Below the pieces are notes generated by a model. The model was given only the letters and a program-made list of their open reading frames with translations, was not told where the DNA came from and did not search any database. Below, piece by piece: positions 23,426 to 33,655 of a DNA stretch of 64,000 nucleotides. Within the stretch, counting starts at the first letter, position 1. Every line of letters starts with the position of its first letter. Source of the stretch: an uncultured Gemmatimonadales bacterium. Lineage in GTDB: Bacteria > Gemmatimonadota > Gemmatimonadetes > Gemmatimonadales > GWC2-71-9. A program made the translations under genes and the position numbers. Location of the stretch: assembly GCA_947259405.1 (NCBI GenBank), contig CAMYLY010000017.1, positions 18,825-82,824 of the forward strand, written 5' to 3'.

Positions 23426-25060
23426 ATGAGATCCAGCCGCCGCGCGTTCCTTCAAGTGAGCGCCGCCGCAACCGGGGGACTCCTCGTTGGGTTCCGAATC
23501 CCCAACGACCCGGCGATCCCGCCCGTCGACTTCGAGCCGAACGCGTTCATTCGTGTCGACCCGTTCGGGAGCATCACCATCACGGTGGCGCGACCGGAAA
23601 TGGGTCAAGGTGTTCGCACCTCGCTTGCGATGATTCTCGCCGACGAGTTGGAGGCCGACTGGGAGCAGATCAGCATCGCACAGGCTGATTTCGACGAGCG
23701 GTACGGGCCCCAGTACGTCGGTGGGAGCAACAGCATTCGCACGTCGTGGCTCCCCTTACGGGAGGCGGGTGCGACCGCGCGTACCATGCTGGTGAGCGCG
23801 GCCGCGGCGCATTGGGGAACAACGGTCGACACGTGTTATGCCGAGCAGAGCCGCGTCCATCACCGTCCGACGGGGCAAAGCATCAGCTTCGGCGAGCTTG
23901 CCGACGCTGCGGCGTCGCAGCCGCAGCCGCAAATCGTCGAACTGAAGGACGCGAGCGAGTTTCGCATCATCGGCGAATCTGTCGGGAACGTCGACGCGCG
24001 CGCGATCGTAACCGGTGATATCCGATTTGGCCTCGACGTCGTAGTGCCGGGAATGGTGTATGCGGTCATTCAGCGGAGCCCGGTGTTCGGTGGTCGCCCG
24101 GCATCCGTCGACCACAGCGCTGCACGTGATGTTCCCGGCGTGCGTGACGTCCTTGTGGTGGAACCCGAAGTCGTTGGTGAGTTACCGCCGAACAACCCGC
24201 GTGTCGCGCACGGCATTGCCGTGATTGCCGACTCGACGTGGGCGGCTGTCGAGGGCCGACGGGCGCTCCGCGTGTCGTGGGAAGGCGGGGCGGAAGGCGA
24301 AAGCAGCTCCGACTTTTGGGAGCAGTGCGCGCAGCGCGCCACGCGTGCACCCGAGCGCGTCCTGCGTGACGAAGGCACTGTGGACGAGGCGCTTGAGGCG
24401 GCCGCCCAGCGGTTGCGCTCCGTCTATCAGGTCCCCTACCTGACGCATGCGCCGATGGAGCCGCTCACGTGCGTCGCGCACGTGGAGACGGATCGTTGTC
24501 AGATCTGGGCATCGACCCAGAATCCGGCCAACGTCATGGAGGTTGCGCGACGCGTGACGGGCCTTCCAGCCGACGTAATCACCATCCGGCCGCAGCGTAT
24601 GGGCGGGGCGTTCGGACGCCGTTACTACAGTGACGACGCTGCGGAGGCCATCTATCTCTCGAAGGTGCTGGGGGTGCCCGTCAAGCTCATGTGGACGCGC
24701 GAGGACGATATCAGCCACGGGGCGTTCCGACCCGCCGGGTATCATGTGTTGCAAGGTGCTGTAGGCGCGGACGGACGTCCCACCGCATGGAGCCACTTCC
24801 TGGTCAACGCGTCCCGATACACGTCGCTGCGCCGCACGGGCCGCCCCGCCGGCGCGGGGGAGATGTACGACAACGACTTCCCTGCACACCTAATCGACCA
24901 CTTCCGGCTCTCGTATAGCGCCGTCGAATCGGCCGTACCGCGTGGGCAGTGGCGCGGCATCGCAGACTCGGCCAACGTGTTCGTCGTCCAAAGCTTCCTT
25001 CCGACGGTTACCGATCGGAGAGCAGGTACTTCAAAACCAGTGATGGACCGAATGGGCTAG
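23426..25060 (+). CDS. xanthine dehydrogenase-family molybdopterin-binding subunit (IorB-like), C-terminally truncated
   Basis: The protein opens with a Tat-type signal (S-S-R-R-A-F-L-Q) and matches the isoquinoline 1-oxidoreductase beta-subunit branch: P-E-M-G-Q-G-V-R-T-S-L-A-M-I-L-A-D-E-L near 58-76, P-M-E-P-L-T-C-V-A-H near 341 and M-G-G-A-F-G-R-R-Y-Y near 391. Family members are about 700-750 residues. Here similarity ends at about residue 525 (...A-N-V-F-V-V-Q-S-F-L, near 25000) and 19 unrelated residues lead to the stop. The missing third includes the C-terminal G-V-G-E region with the catalytic Glu, so it is probably inactive. No 2Fe-2S partner (IorA) gene is adjacent. It looks like a decaying gene that lost its 3' end in a deletion. 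Confidence 0.8.
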   Translation: MRSSRRAFLQVSAAATGGLLVGFRIPNDPAIPPVDFEPNAFIRVDPFGSITITVARPEMGQGVRTSLAMILADELEADWEQISIAQADFDERYGPQYVGGSNSIRTSWLPLREAGATARTMLVSAAAAHWGTTVDTCYAEQSRVHHRPTGQSISFGELADAAASQPQPQIVELKDASEFRIIGESVGNVDARAIVTGDIRFGLDVVVPGMVYAVIQRSPVFGGRPASVDHSAARDVPGVRDVLVVEPEVVGELPPNNPRVAHGIAVIADSTWAAVEGRRALRVSWEGGAEGESSSDFWEQCAQRATRAPERVLRDEGTVDEALEAAAQRLRSVYQVPYLTHAPMEPLTCVAHVETDRCQIWASTQNPANVMEVARRVTGLPADVITIRPQRMGGAFGRRYYSDDAAEAIYLSKVLGVPVKLMWTREDDISHGAFRPAGYHVLQGAVGADGRPTAWSHFLVNASRYTSLRRTGRPAGAGEMYDNDFPAHLIDHFRLSYSAVESAVPRGQWRGIADSANVFVVQSFLPTVTDRRAGTSKPVMDRMG

Positions 25061-25134
25061 GAGCCCACGCTCGACGTCGGCGGCTGAAGACGAGGACTCG
25101 CGGGCGTCCAGCTCCGCCCACATCTTCTGACCCG

Positions 25135-26631
25135 ATGCCCCCCGAGCCTGCCCACGCATCGGCTGCGACCGAGTCCCATGCCCCCGAGGCGCAGACCGGC
25201 CTCGACCCCTGGCGCCGCGCTGAGCTGCCGCCGGCACCGACGCCGAAGGGACTTGCCTGGATTGGCACGGTAGGCCCGGGCGTGATTGTGCTCGGTGCCT
25301 CGATCGGAAGCGGCGAGTTCCTCTTGGGACCCGCCGCGTTCGTGCAGTACGGACTCACACTCCTGTGGGTCACGGCGGTGGCGGCCTTCCTCCAGACCAT
25401 TTTCAACACGGAGCTCATGCGGTACACGCTGGCTACTGGTGAGCCCATCTTCACTGGGTTCATGCGCACGCAGCCCGGCTCCAATTTCTGGGCGTGGGTC
25501 TACACGCTGCTGTATGTACTCCAACTCGGCTGGCCCGGCTGGGCTGGAGCGGCGGCTGGCGCGATCTTCTTCTTGATCTTCGGCCAGCTCGCGGGATCCG
25601 CCGACACCAACGTCGTGTATGCGATCGGCGTCGCCGCCTTCCTCGTGTGTGTGGTCGTTTTGCTGATCGGGCGGCGTATTGAACGCACACTCGAGATACT
25701 CAACTGGATTCTAGTTGTTGTGATTCTCGGCAGCTTCGTTGTGCTGGCCGCTGTGTTCGTAGCGCCTGCCACGTGGGTGGCAGCCCTCGCAGGATTCATC
25801 GGATTGGATCCGTCGACAGCGACGTTCTCCTTCATGCCCGAGGGCGTGGACTTCTTTCTCATTGGGGCGTTCGCGGCGTATTCGGGCGCTGGTGGGATGA
25901 TCAACGTGTCGCTCTCCAGTTGGGCGCGGGACAAAGGCTATGGGATGGCGAAGGTCACGGGGTACATCCCCGCGGCGGTTGGCGGCCAGCGGGTCAAACT
26001 TGCCCACACCGGTTACATGTTCGAGCCAGACACCGAGGGCATGCGGCGGTGGCGAGCATGGTGGCGCATCGTGCGAGTGGACCAGTGGGGGATCTACTTC
26101 GTTGGAGCGATCCTCGGCATGCTGCTGCCCGCGATCCTCTACGTAACGTTCCTTCCAGATGCGGCAGACATACGCGGGTTGGGCGTGGCTGCCGCGCTCG
26201 CCGACGCGCTAAAAGCCAAGAACGCGCTGCTGTCGCTCCTGATTGCGTTCCTGGCGGCTTGGATCCTCTTCAAAACGCAGCTCGATTTGCTCGATGGGAT
26301 GACGCGCGGGGTCACTGACATCCTGTGGACCGGCAGCGCCCGACTCCGTGCGACCGACGTCGACGTGCGGCTAGTGTACTACGGCGTCTTGGCTGTAGTG
26401 GTGCTGTGGGGTGTTATCGCGCTCCGGTTGACGCAACCCATCGTGCTACTGCAACTGGGTGCAAACATGGCCGGGATCGTGTTCATCATTGCCTCGTTGC
26501 ATCTGCTGCACGTGAACACGACGTTGCTCCCGGCGGCCCTCCGACCACCTGCGTGGAGGCGTGTCGGGTTGGTAGCGACGTCCTTGTTCTATGGGACGTT
26601 CGTGGTACTCTGGCTGTCCACGATGATGTAG
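25135..26631 (+). CDS. Nramp-like divalent metal transporter family protein
   Basis: From ATG 25135 (the frame itself runs back to 24949) this is a 498-residue protein with a soluble Pro/Ala-rich N-terminus (1-40) and about 10-11 membrane helices. It belongs to the Nramp-related branch: G-T-V-G-P-G-V-I-V-L-G-A-S-I-G-S-G-E-F (residues 44-62). The classical D-P-G-N metal-binding motif of helix 1 is replaced by G-A-S-I-G-S-G-E, and the helix 6 region (F-A-A-Y-S-G-A-G-G-M-I-N) lacks M-P-H. Such members are annotated as Nramp family, but whether they move Mn or Fe is doubtful. It follows the truncated IorB-like gene by 75 bp; its upstream region may have been changed by that deletion. Confidence 0.8.
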   Translation: MPPEPAHASAATESHAPEAQTGLDPWRRAELPPAPTPKGLAWIGTVGPGVIVLGASIGSGEFLLGPAAFVQYGLTLLWVTAVAAFLQTIFNTELMRYTLATGEPIFTGFMRTQPGSNFWAWVYTLLYVLQLGWPGWAGAAAGAIFFLIFGQLAGSADTNVVYAIGVAAFLVCVVVLLIGRRIERTLEILNWILVVVILGSFVVLAAVFVAPATWVAALAGFIGLDPSTATFSFMPEGVDFFLIGAFAAYSGAGGMINVSLSSWARDKGYGMAKVTGYIPAAVGGQRVKLAHTGYMFEPDTEGMRRWRAWWRIVRVDQWGIYFVGAILGMLLPAILYVTFLPDAADIRGLGVAAALADALKAKNALLSLLIAFLAAWILFKTQLDLLDGMTRGVTDILWTGSARLRATDVDVRLVYYGVLAVVVLWGVIALRLTQPIVLLQLGANMAGIVFIIASLHLLHVNTTLLPAALRPPAWRRVGLVATSLFYGTFVVLWLSTMM

Positions 26632-26697
26632 CCTGCGCGCTCCGAAAGAATACCGTCTTCTGCATCGGCGATCATACACGGCAGCCCTAGATCCGCC

Positions 26698-28629
<1,932 letters not shown>

Positions 28630-28712
28630 GTCGTTGCGCTCGGTCGGAGATCATGGTTCGGTGGGGCCGGGTCGAATACCCGCGCCCGGCTCCCCAATCC
28701 CGGTTCATTGGA

Positions 28713-28739
28713 GTGAACACCCCGTGAAGTCTCGATGAA
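28713..28739 (+). promoter_or_regulatory. 11-bp direct repeat box (GTGAA x3)
   Basis: GTGAA at 28713, GTGAA at 28724 and ATGAA at 28735 are spaced exactly 11 bp apart, in the gap between the nuoB 3' end and the CocE/NonD gene start. Direct repeats of 11 bp are how PhoB/OmpR-type response regulators bind; on the other strand the units read like the GTTCA-C repeats of actinobacterial PHO boxes. Confidence 0.4.
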
Positions 28740-28799
28740 ACAGTCGCGGCTGCACCTCGCTCGCCCGGGAGCGGAGGCCTCCGGCTGTATCGATGGTCG

Positions 28800-29420
28800 T
28801 TACCCGGACCGCGTCTGGTGAATCGAGTTCCCGAACGGCTCCGAGAGTTCGTCGATGAGCTGAGGTGGGATGCGCAGGCTCCCTGGATCGATCGGACGCT
28901 CGGCCCGCAGCCCGTGTTCACTCAGGCTCTCGTCCCGCACCTTCTTCTGCAGCAGCAAAATGCCGTAGATGAGGCCCTCGGGTCGGGGCGGGCAGCCGGG
29001 TACGAAGATGTCGACTGGCACGATGCTATCGATGCCTTGCACCATTGCATAAGTGTCGAATACGCCGCCCGTCGACGCGCATGCGCCCATGGCGATCACC
29101 CATTTGGGTTGCGGCATCTGGTCGTAGAGGCGCCGCATGACCGGTGCGAGCTTGAAGGGCAGGCGTCCCGCGCAGAGGAGCACGTCTGCCTGCCGCGGCG
29201 AGAAGCTCAACCGCTCCATGCCGAATCGCGCCAGATCGTAGCGTGATGCGGCAGCCGCCATGAACTCGATCCCGCAGCACGCCGTGCAGAAGGGCATTGG
29301 CCACAGGCTGTTGGAACGCGCCCAGTTGACGAGGAAGTCGAGCCGCGTGGTCATCCAATGTGGAGACGCCGGTCCAGGGTCGGGCGTCCGTCCCGATCGC
29401 GGAGATGCCACTTTCACCAC
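28800..29420 (-). CDS. nuoB: NADH-quinone oxidoreductase subunit B
   Basis: A 206-residue NuoB: it carries the 4Fe-4S cluster N2 that hands electrons to quinone in complex I. The ligands are intact: adjacent C48-C49 (F-C-T-A-C-C-G-I-E), C114 (M-G-A-C-A-S-T-G-G) and C143 ([11 protein letters not shown]). Start at GTG 29420 has a purine-rich run upstream; ATG 29354 is an alternative. In nearly all bacteria nuoB sits in a nuoA-N operon; here it is flanked by a hydrolase and a kinase, with no other nuo gene in the window, so it is an isolated copy. It may serve the main complex I or be a paralogue used with another hydrogenase-like complex. Confidence 0.93.
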   Translation of the reverse strand: MVKVASPRSGRTPDPGPASPHWMTTRLDFLVNWARSNSLWPMPFCTACCGIEFMAAAASRYDLARFGMERLSFSPRQADVLLCAGRLPFKLAPVMRRLYDQMPQPKWVIAMGACASTGGVFDTYAMVQGIDSIVPVDIFVPGCPPRPEGLIYGILLLQKKVRDESLSEHGLRAERPIDPGSLRIPPQLIDELSEPFGNSIHQTRSG

Positions 29421-29475
29421 TTAGGCCCCCTTCCGTCTGTCACGCGGCTGTCACCTACACATTCGAAACGGGCCC

Positions 29476-29565
29476 GTGAAGCGGGGGTGAACCCGGGGTG
29501 AAGCGAACCGCGTCTCCGAGGAGCCATTCGGTCCGCGTGGCGGAGTGCCTTCATCTCCTCTTCAC
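29476..29565 (+). promoter_or_regulatory. 11-bp direct repeat box (GTGAA x3) with inverted pair
   Basis: GTGAA starts at 29476, 29487 and 29498, exact 11-bp spacing. Further on, TTCAT at 29550 and TTCAC at 29561 form an 11-bp-spaced pair in the opposite orientation. The box lies in the 190-bp divergent gap between nuoB and the first kinase gene and could control either. No clear -10/-35 could be assigned. Confidence 0.45.
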
Positions 29566-29614
29566 GATGCGCTGAGCACAGGTGTCGCTAATTGAGCGGG
29601 AAGGGTCGACACCG

Positions 29615-32455
29615 ATGGACGCGATGATCGCCCGAATCAACGCTGGCCTCACCGGTCGTTACGTCGTCGAGCGCGAGATCGGGCGCGGCGGCATGGCCAC
29701 GGTCTACCTTGCACAGGATCTGCGACACCACCGGAAGGTGGCGCTCAAGATGCTGAAGCCGGAGGTCACGCTGTCGATGGGGGCGGAGCGTTTCCTCAAG
29801 GAGATCGAAATCGCCGCCGGCCTGACTCACCCGAACATTCTACCAGTCCATGACTCCGGAGAAGTGGACGGCATGCTGTTCTACGTCATGCCCTACGTCG
29901 AAGGAGAGTCCCTCCGCGAACGCCTGGGGCGCGAGGGAAAGCTGCCGCTCGAGGAGGCCATACGAGTGGCGACCGAGGCGGCCGACGCGCTCGACTACGC
30001 GCACCGGCAAGGGATCGTGCACCGCGATGTAAAGCCCGCCAACATCCTCATGGTCGACGGCCACGCTGTGATTGCGGACTTCGGCGTGGCCCGCGCGGTG
30101 AGTGCCGCGGGACACAGAGCGTTGACCGGAATGGGTATCGCCATCGGCACCCCGGCCTACATGAGCCCGGAACAGGCGATGGCGGTGGGCGATGTGGATG
30201 GGCGCTCGGACATCTACAGCCTCGGCCGTACGCTCTACGAGATGCTCGTGGGCGATCTCACGATGAGCCAGGCTGAGCAGCGGGCCATTGCATCGGGCAA
30301 GGTGTCTGCAATGCCGCCGGAACATCGGGAGGAATTACAGCACGTTCCCCAAGCCGTGATTCGCACCGTTGCCAGGGCGACGGCGCAGGATCCGGACGAC
30401 CGGTTCCAGACCGCCCAGGCGTTTGGCGAGTCGCTCGTTTCAGTGTCGGGACGCCGCCGCATGACACGGACCGGAAGACTCGTGGCCGTCACCGGGGTGG
30501 TGGTGGCGGCCGCCGTCATGACCCTGTTGGTCATGCCACGCGGGCCACCCGGACTCGACGAACATGTCCTGGCCATCGCCCCGTTCGGCATTCTGGATAC
30601 GGACCTGGCCCTATGGAGAGAAGGACTGGTCGACGTGTTGGCGGGGAGACTCGACGGCGCGGGGCCGCTCCGCACCGTTCCGCCCTCAGTGGTCATGCGC
30701 CAGTGGGAGGGACCGGCCGATCAGGCCACCGCCACCGCGCTGGGGGCCAGTACGGGCGCCGGGCTCGCGCTCTACGGACAGATCGTCAGCGCAGGACCGG
30801 ATTCCGCGCGTGCGCTCGCGACCCTTATCGACGTGCGCACGCGCCGGCCCATCGCCGAGTTTGACGTTCGGGACGACGCCGATAGGCTGGACAAGCTGGC
30901 TGATTCACTCGCCGTCCACATCATCGCCGAGCTCAGTCGCACCCGGGACCTAAGTGGGTCTCGTCTCGCGTCGCTCGGATCGTCGTCGCCTGCCGCATTG
31001 AAAGCCTTTCTCCAAGGCGAACAACACTACCGACGCTTCACGTTGGACTCGGCGGCGTTCTACTTCCAGCGAGCGGTCGAATTGGATACCACCTTTGCGT
31101 TAGCCTACGGGCGTCTTGCCATCGCCGACGGCTGGAGTGCGACGCCGAATCCGGAACTGAATCAGCTGCGTCTCCGGGCGGGGGAGCTAAACCATGGCCT
31201 CGCGCGCCGCGAGAGCCTGCTGGTGGTCGCGGATTCGATTCGGGCTGCGATGGTTCAATTTTCGGGCGACTCGGCGGCGTGGGCCATGTACCGCCGCCTG
31301 TTCGCCACCCTCGAGTCCGCGACGACACTGTATCCACTGGACCCTATCGTGTGGTACGAGCTTGGCGAAGCCCGCTACCACTACGGGGCCGAACTCAATG
31401 TCACGGACGAACAAACGTACGACGCGTTCGCCCAGGCCATCGCGCTCGACTCGACCTTCATGCCGGGGTACCGCCACCTCTTTGAGTTGACCCTGCTGCT
31501 CCAGGGACGGGACGTGGGGCGCGAGGTGGCAGCTGCCTACCTGGCACATTCGGACTCGAATGAGTTTCGCGACGCCGCCCGGGCGATCGACCTGCTTCTC
31601 GACCCTTCCCACTCTGACGATACACGCACGCAGCAGGCACTCGACTCGCTCTCCTCCGTGGCGATTTTCCAGGTGTGGTACGACCTCAAGTGGTATGGGG
31701 ACTCCGCCGCAACGAGTCTCCGTGTGGCTCGGGCCTGGATGGACGACGACACCACGGCGGCGCGGCAAGCGCTCGCCCTGGCGTTGACCTACCACGGCAA
31801 GGTTGCCGAAGCGTACCGTGTGGCGGCGAATCGATATCCCGCGCTCCTGGTCGTGTTGGCCCGGTTTGGCGCGGTGTCGCCGGACAGTATGGACGCTGCC
31901 GCGAAGGGATGGCTCGACGCGCGCAACTCGTTCAACTTCTTGCACGCACATCGCTGGTGGGCGGAACGCCGTGACACCGCTGCCCTGCAGACCGCCGTGG
32001 TGTATTGGGACTCGGTGGAAGCGGAGCTACCCCAGCTGCGATATCGAATGCGCGACCTCGGTCTCTCTGCACAAGCCTATCTCGCGTTGGCGCAAGACGA
32101 CACAACGCGCGCGCTCGAGTTGTTCGCTCAGATCCCGAACTGGCCGAACCGCTACTACACCTACTACGAGCAGCTTACCCGCGCCCGGCTGCTCTCGCGT
32201 CTCGGACGGAACGGAGAGGCAGCACATCTCCTCGATCACATGCCATTTGAGCGACAGTTCGCTCCTACGTCCGAAGCCATCATCGTGGAACTCGAGCGGG
32301 GCCGTGTACATGAACGCTTGGGCAACCTCGGGCTAGCGATCGCAGCGTATTCCACCGTCATCGACGCCTGGCATCGCGCCGACCCGGTGTTGCAGCCCAT
32401 TGTCGACGAGGCGCGTGCGGCGCTCGCCCGTATCGGTGCGGAGCCCCGCCGCTAG
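29615..32455 (+). CDS. membrane Ser/Thr protein kinase with C-terminal TPR region
   Basis: Start at ATG 29615 (GGAAGGG about 9 nt upstream; GTG 29582 is an alternative), 946 residues. The kinase domain covers about 16-275: glycine loop I-G-R-G-G-M-A-T-V (22-30), Lys 45 (V-A-L-K), H-R-D-V-K-P-A-N (136-143), D-F-G (155-157) and S-P-E-Q (185-188), all intact, so it should be active. One membrane helix lies at about 289-307. The extracytoplasmic half has a TolB-N-like segment (A-I-A-P-F near 325) and then TPR-like helices from about 440. This kinase-helix-TPR plan is typical of Gemmatimonadota-type kinases. It would sense something outside with the TPR part and phosphorylate cytoplasmic targets. 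Confidence 0.92.
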   Translation: MDAMIARINAGLTGRYVVEREIGRGGMATVYLAQDLRHHRKVALKMLKPEVTLSMGAERFLKEIEIAAGLTHPNILPVHDSGEVDGMLFYVMPYVEGESLRERLGREGKLPLEEAIRVATEAADALDYAHRQGIVHRDVKPANILMVDGHAVIADFGVARAVSAAGHRALTGMGIAIGTPAYMSPEQAMAVGDVDGRSDIYSLGRTLYEMLVGDLTMSQAEQRAIASGKVSAMPPEHREELQHVPQAVIRTVARATAQDPDDRFQTAQAFGESLVSVSGRRRMTRTGRLVAVTGVVVAAAVMTLLVMPRGPPGLDEHVLAIAPFGILDTDLALWREGLVDVLAGRLDGAGPLRTVPPSVVMRQWEGPADQATATALGASTGAGLALYGQIVSAGPDSARALATLIDVRTRRPIAEFDVRDDADRLDKLADSLAVHIIAELSRTRDLSGSRLASLGSSSPAALKAFLQGEQHYRRFTLDSAAFYFQRAVELDTTFALAYGRLAIADGWSATPNPELNQLRLRAGELNHGLARRESLLVVADSIRAAMVQFSGDSAAWAMYRRLFATLESATTLYPLDPIVWYELGEARYHYGAELNVTDEQTYDAFAQAIALDSTFMPGYRHLFELTLLLQGRDVGREVAAAYLAHSDSNEFRDAARAIDLLLDPSHSDDTRTQQALDSLSSVAIFQVWYDLKWYGDSAATSLRVARAWMDDDTTAARQALALALTYHGKVAEAYRVAANRYPALLVVLARFGAVSPDSMDAAAKGWLDARNSFNFLHAHRWWAERRDTAALQTAVVYWDSVEAELPQLRYRMRDLGLSAQAYLALAQDDTTRALELFAQIPNWPNRYYTYYEQLTRARLLSRLGRNGEAAHLLDHMPFERQFAPTSEAIIVELERGRVHERLGNLGLAIAAYSTVIDAWHRADPVLQPIVDEARAALARIGAEPRR

Positions 32456-32462
32456 CTCGGCC

Positions 32463-33416
32463 TTACCACCCTCCTCCACTCTTCCGGAAGAACGCCGCGT
32501 CAGTCGCATACGGCTTTGTGAGCGTCTCGAGTTCTACCATCTTCGTTTTGGTGAGCGGCTTGAACTCCTTCGCGATGGTGACGTTCTCCTCGAGTTGCTC
32601 GACGGTGTCACAGCCGACGATCACGGTGCTCACGGGCAGCGTGAGGACGTAGCACATCGCGTCACACATCGAGTTGATACCGTCCTCGCGGAACATGCGA
32701 CCACGCGCCGGGATCTTCATGCCGATGATCCCAAGGTTCTTTTTTACAGCGACCGGCAAGAGCGTCTCGATAAACGAGTCGACGTGGCGGTCGGCCGCAT
32801 TCAGCGCCATAAGAATGGTGTCGAAGTCGAAGCGATTGATGCCGTCCATGAGCACGTTGGGCTCGTAGTGACCGGTGATCCCCAGAAAGCGAACCATCCC
32901 CTGTTCGCGCGCCTCCTCGAGCGCTTCGATCGCGCCACCCTCGGCGAAGATGCGGTCCAGGTCTTCTGCACGGGTGACGTTGTGGAGTTGCCAGAGATCG
33001 AGGTGATCGGTCTGGAGGCTCTCGAGGCTCTGTTCGAGGAGTCGTAACGAGCCATCACGCGAGCGGTTGTGCGTTTTGGTGGCAAGGAAGACTTCGTCAC
33101 GACGCGTGGTCATGACGTCGCCAATGTACTGCTGGCTGATTCCCCTGCCATACGCCGCGGCCGTGTCGATGTAGTTGACGCCGAGGTCGATGGCGCGGTC
33201 GATGATCGCCACCGATTCGTCTCGCGTGCCAGCCTTCTCCAGGGTGGCCTGCCCTCCGAGACTGAACAAACGGACCTGATGACCGGTGTTGCCCAACGGT
33301 CGCTCGGGCATCGGTAGTGCCGGTGCGGCGTGCCCGGTAGAAGTGTGGAGCAGGGCGGCGGCTGTGCCGGCCGCGGTCACTTCGACGAACTCACGTCTGG
33401 AAACGTTCGGTGTCAT
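32463..33416 (-). CDS. aldo/keto reductase with Tat signal
   Basis: A 317-residue aldo/keto reductase. The start S-R-R-E-F-V-E-V-T and following hydrophobic stretch to A-G-H-A-A look like a Tat signal, so the protein would be exported with its cofactor already bound. The fold is recognisable from G-V-N-Y-I-D-T-A-A-A-Y-G (catalytic Asp and Tyr, about 79-90), A-T-K-T-H (catalytic Lys, about 111-115) and L-D-L-W-Q-L-H-N (His, about 138-145). It reduces carbonyls or oxidises alcohols with NADP(H). It is convergent with the first kinase gene, 7 bp away. Confidence 0.9.
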   Translation of the reverse strand: MTPNVSRREFVEVTAAGTAAALLHTSTGHAAPALPMPERPLGNTGHQVRLFSLGGQATLEKAGTRDESVAIIDRAIDLGVNYIDTAAAYGRGISQQYIGDVMTTRRDEVFLATKTHNRSRDGSLRLLEQSLESLQTDHLDLWQLHNVTRAEDLDRIFAEGGAIEALEEAREQGMVRFLGITGHYEPNVLMDGINRFDFDTILMALNAADRHVDSFIETLLPVAVKKNLGIIGMKIPARGRMFREDGINSMCDAMCYVLTLPVSTVIVGCDTVEQLEENVTIAKEFKPLTKTKMVELETLTKPYATDAAFFRKSGGGW

Positions 33417-33472
33417 GGGTTTACTCCCGCAGCCGCGTTGACCGGATTACCCAAGAGGCTAGGCGGCGGCGT

Positions 33473-33573
33473 CTGAAGAGAGGCTGAGTTCCGGGTGAAC
33501 GTCGGCGTGAATTCGGAACGGTTCACTCGGTTTCACGAGCCTTGCCATAGTGGCGGTTTCACGGAGCCTTCAC
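33473..33573. promoter_or_regulatory. 11-bp repeat boxes in both orientations between reductase and kinase genes
   Basis: On the plus strand CTGAA (33473), CTGAG (33484) and GTGAA (33495) are exactly 11 bp apart. In the other orientation TTCAC occurs at 33522 and 33532 (10 bp) and at 33558 and 33569 (11 bp). The two sets face the divergent genes on either side. The layout parallels the box at 29476-29565, supporting a shared response-regulator site. Confidence 0.42.
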
Positions 33574-33600
33574 AGTATCCTTGACCACTCTGCACTACTC

Positions 33601-33655
33601 AGGAGGCTGCATGCGGTCCCCGCGAACCGGGTCGCATGCTGGGCAGGAGTGCTGA
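33601..33655 (+). CDS. possible 14-residue leader peptide before the membrane kinase
   Basis: A perfect AGGAGG at 33601-33606, 4 nt from ATG 33611, is the best ribosome site in the region, yet the ORF has only 14 codons (M-R-S-P-R-T-G-S-H-A-G-Q-E-C) and ends at TGA 33653-33655, overlapping the kinase start at 33636 in another frame. It could be a translated leader that couples or tunes kinase translation, or the sign of a 1-2 bp sequence error at the kinase 5' end. Confidence 0.35.

Noticed and set aside
24949..25134. Long N-terminal extension of the Nramp-like protein
   Set aside because: The frame is open but Arg-rich and overlaps the IorB-like gene; ATG 25135 gives the normal start.
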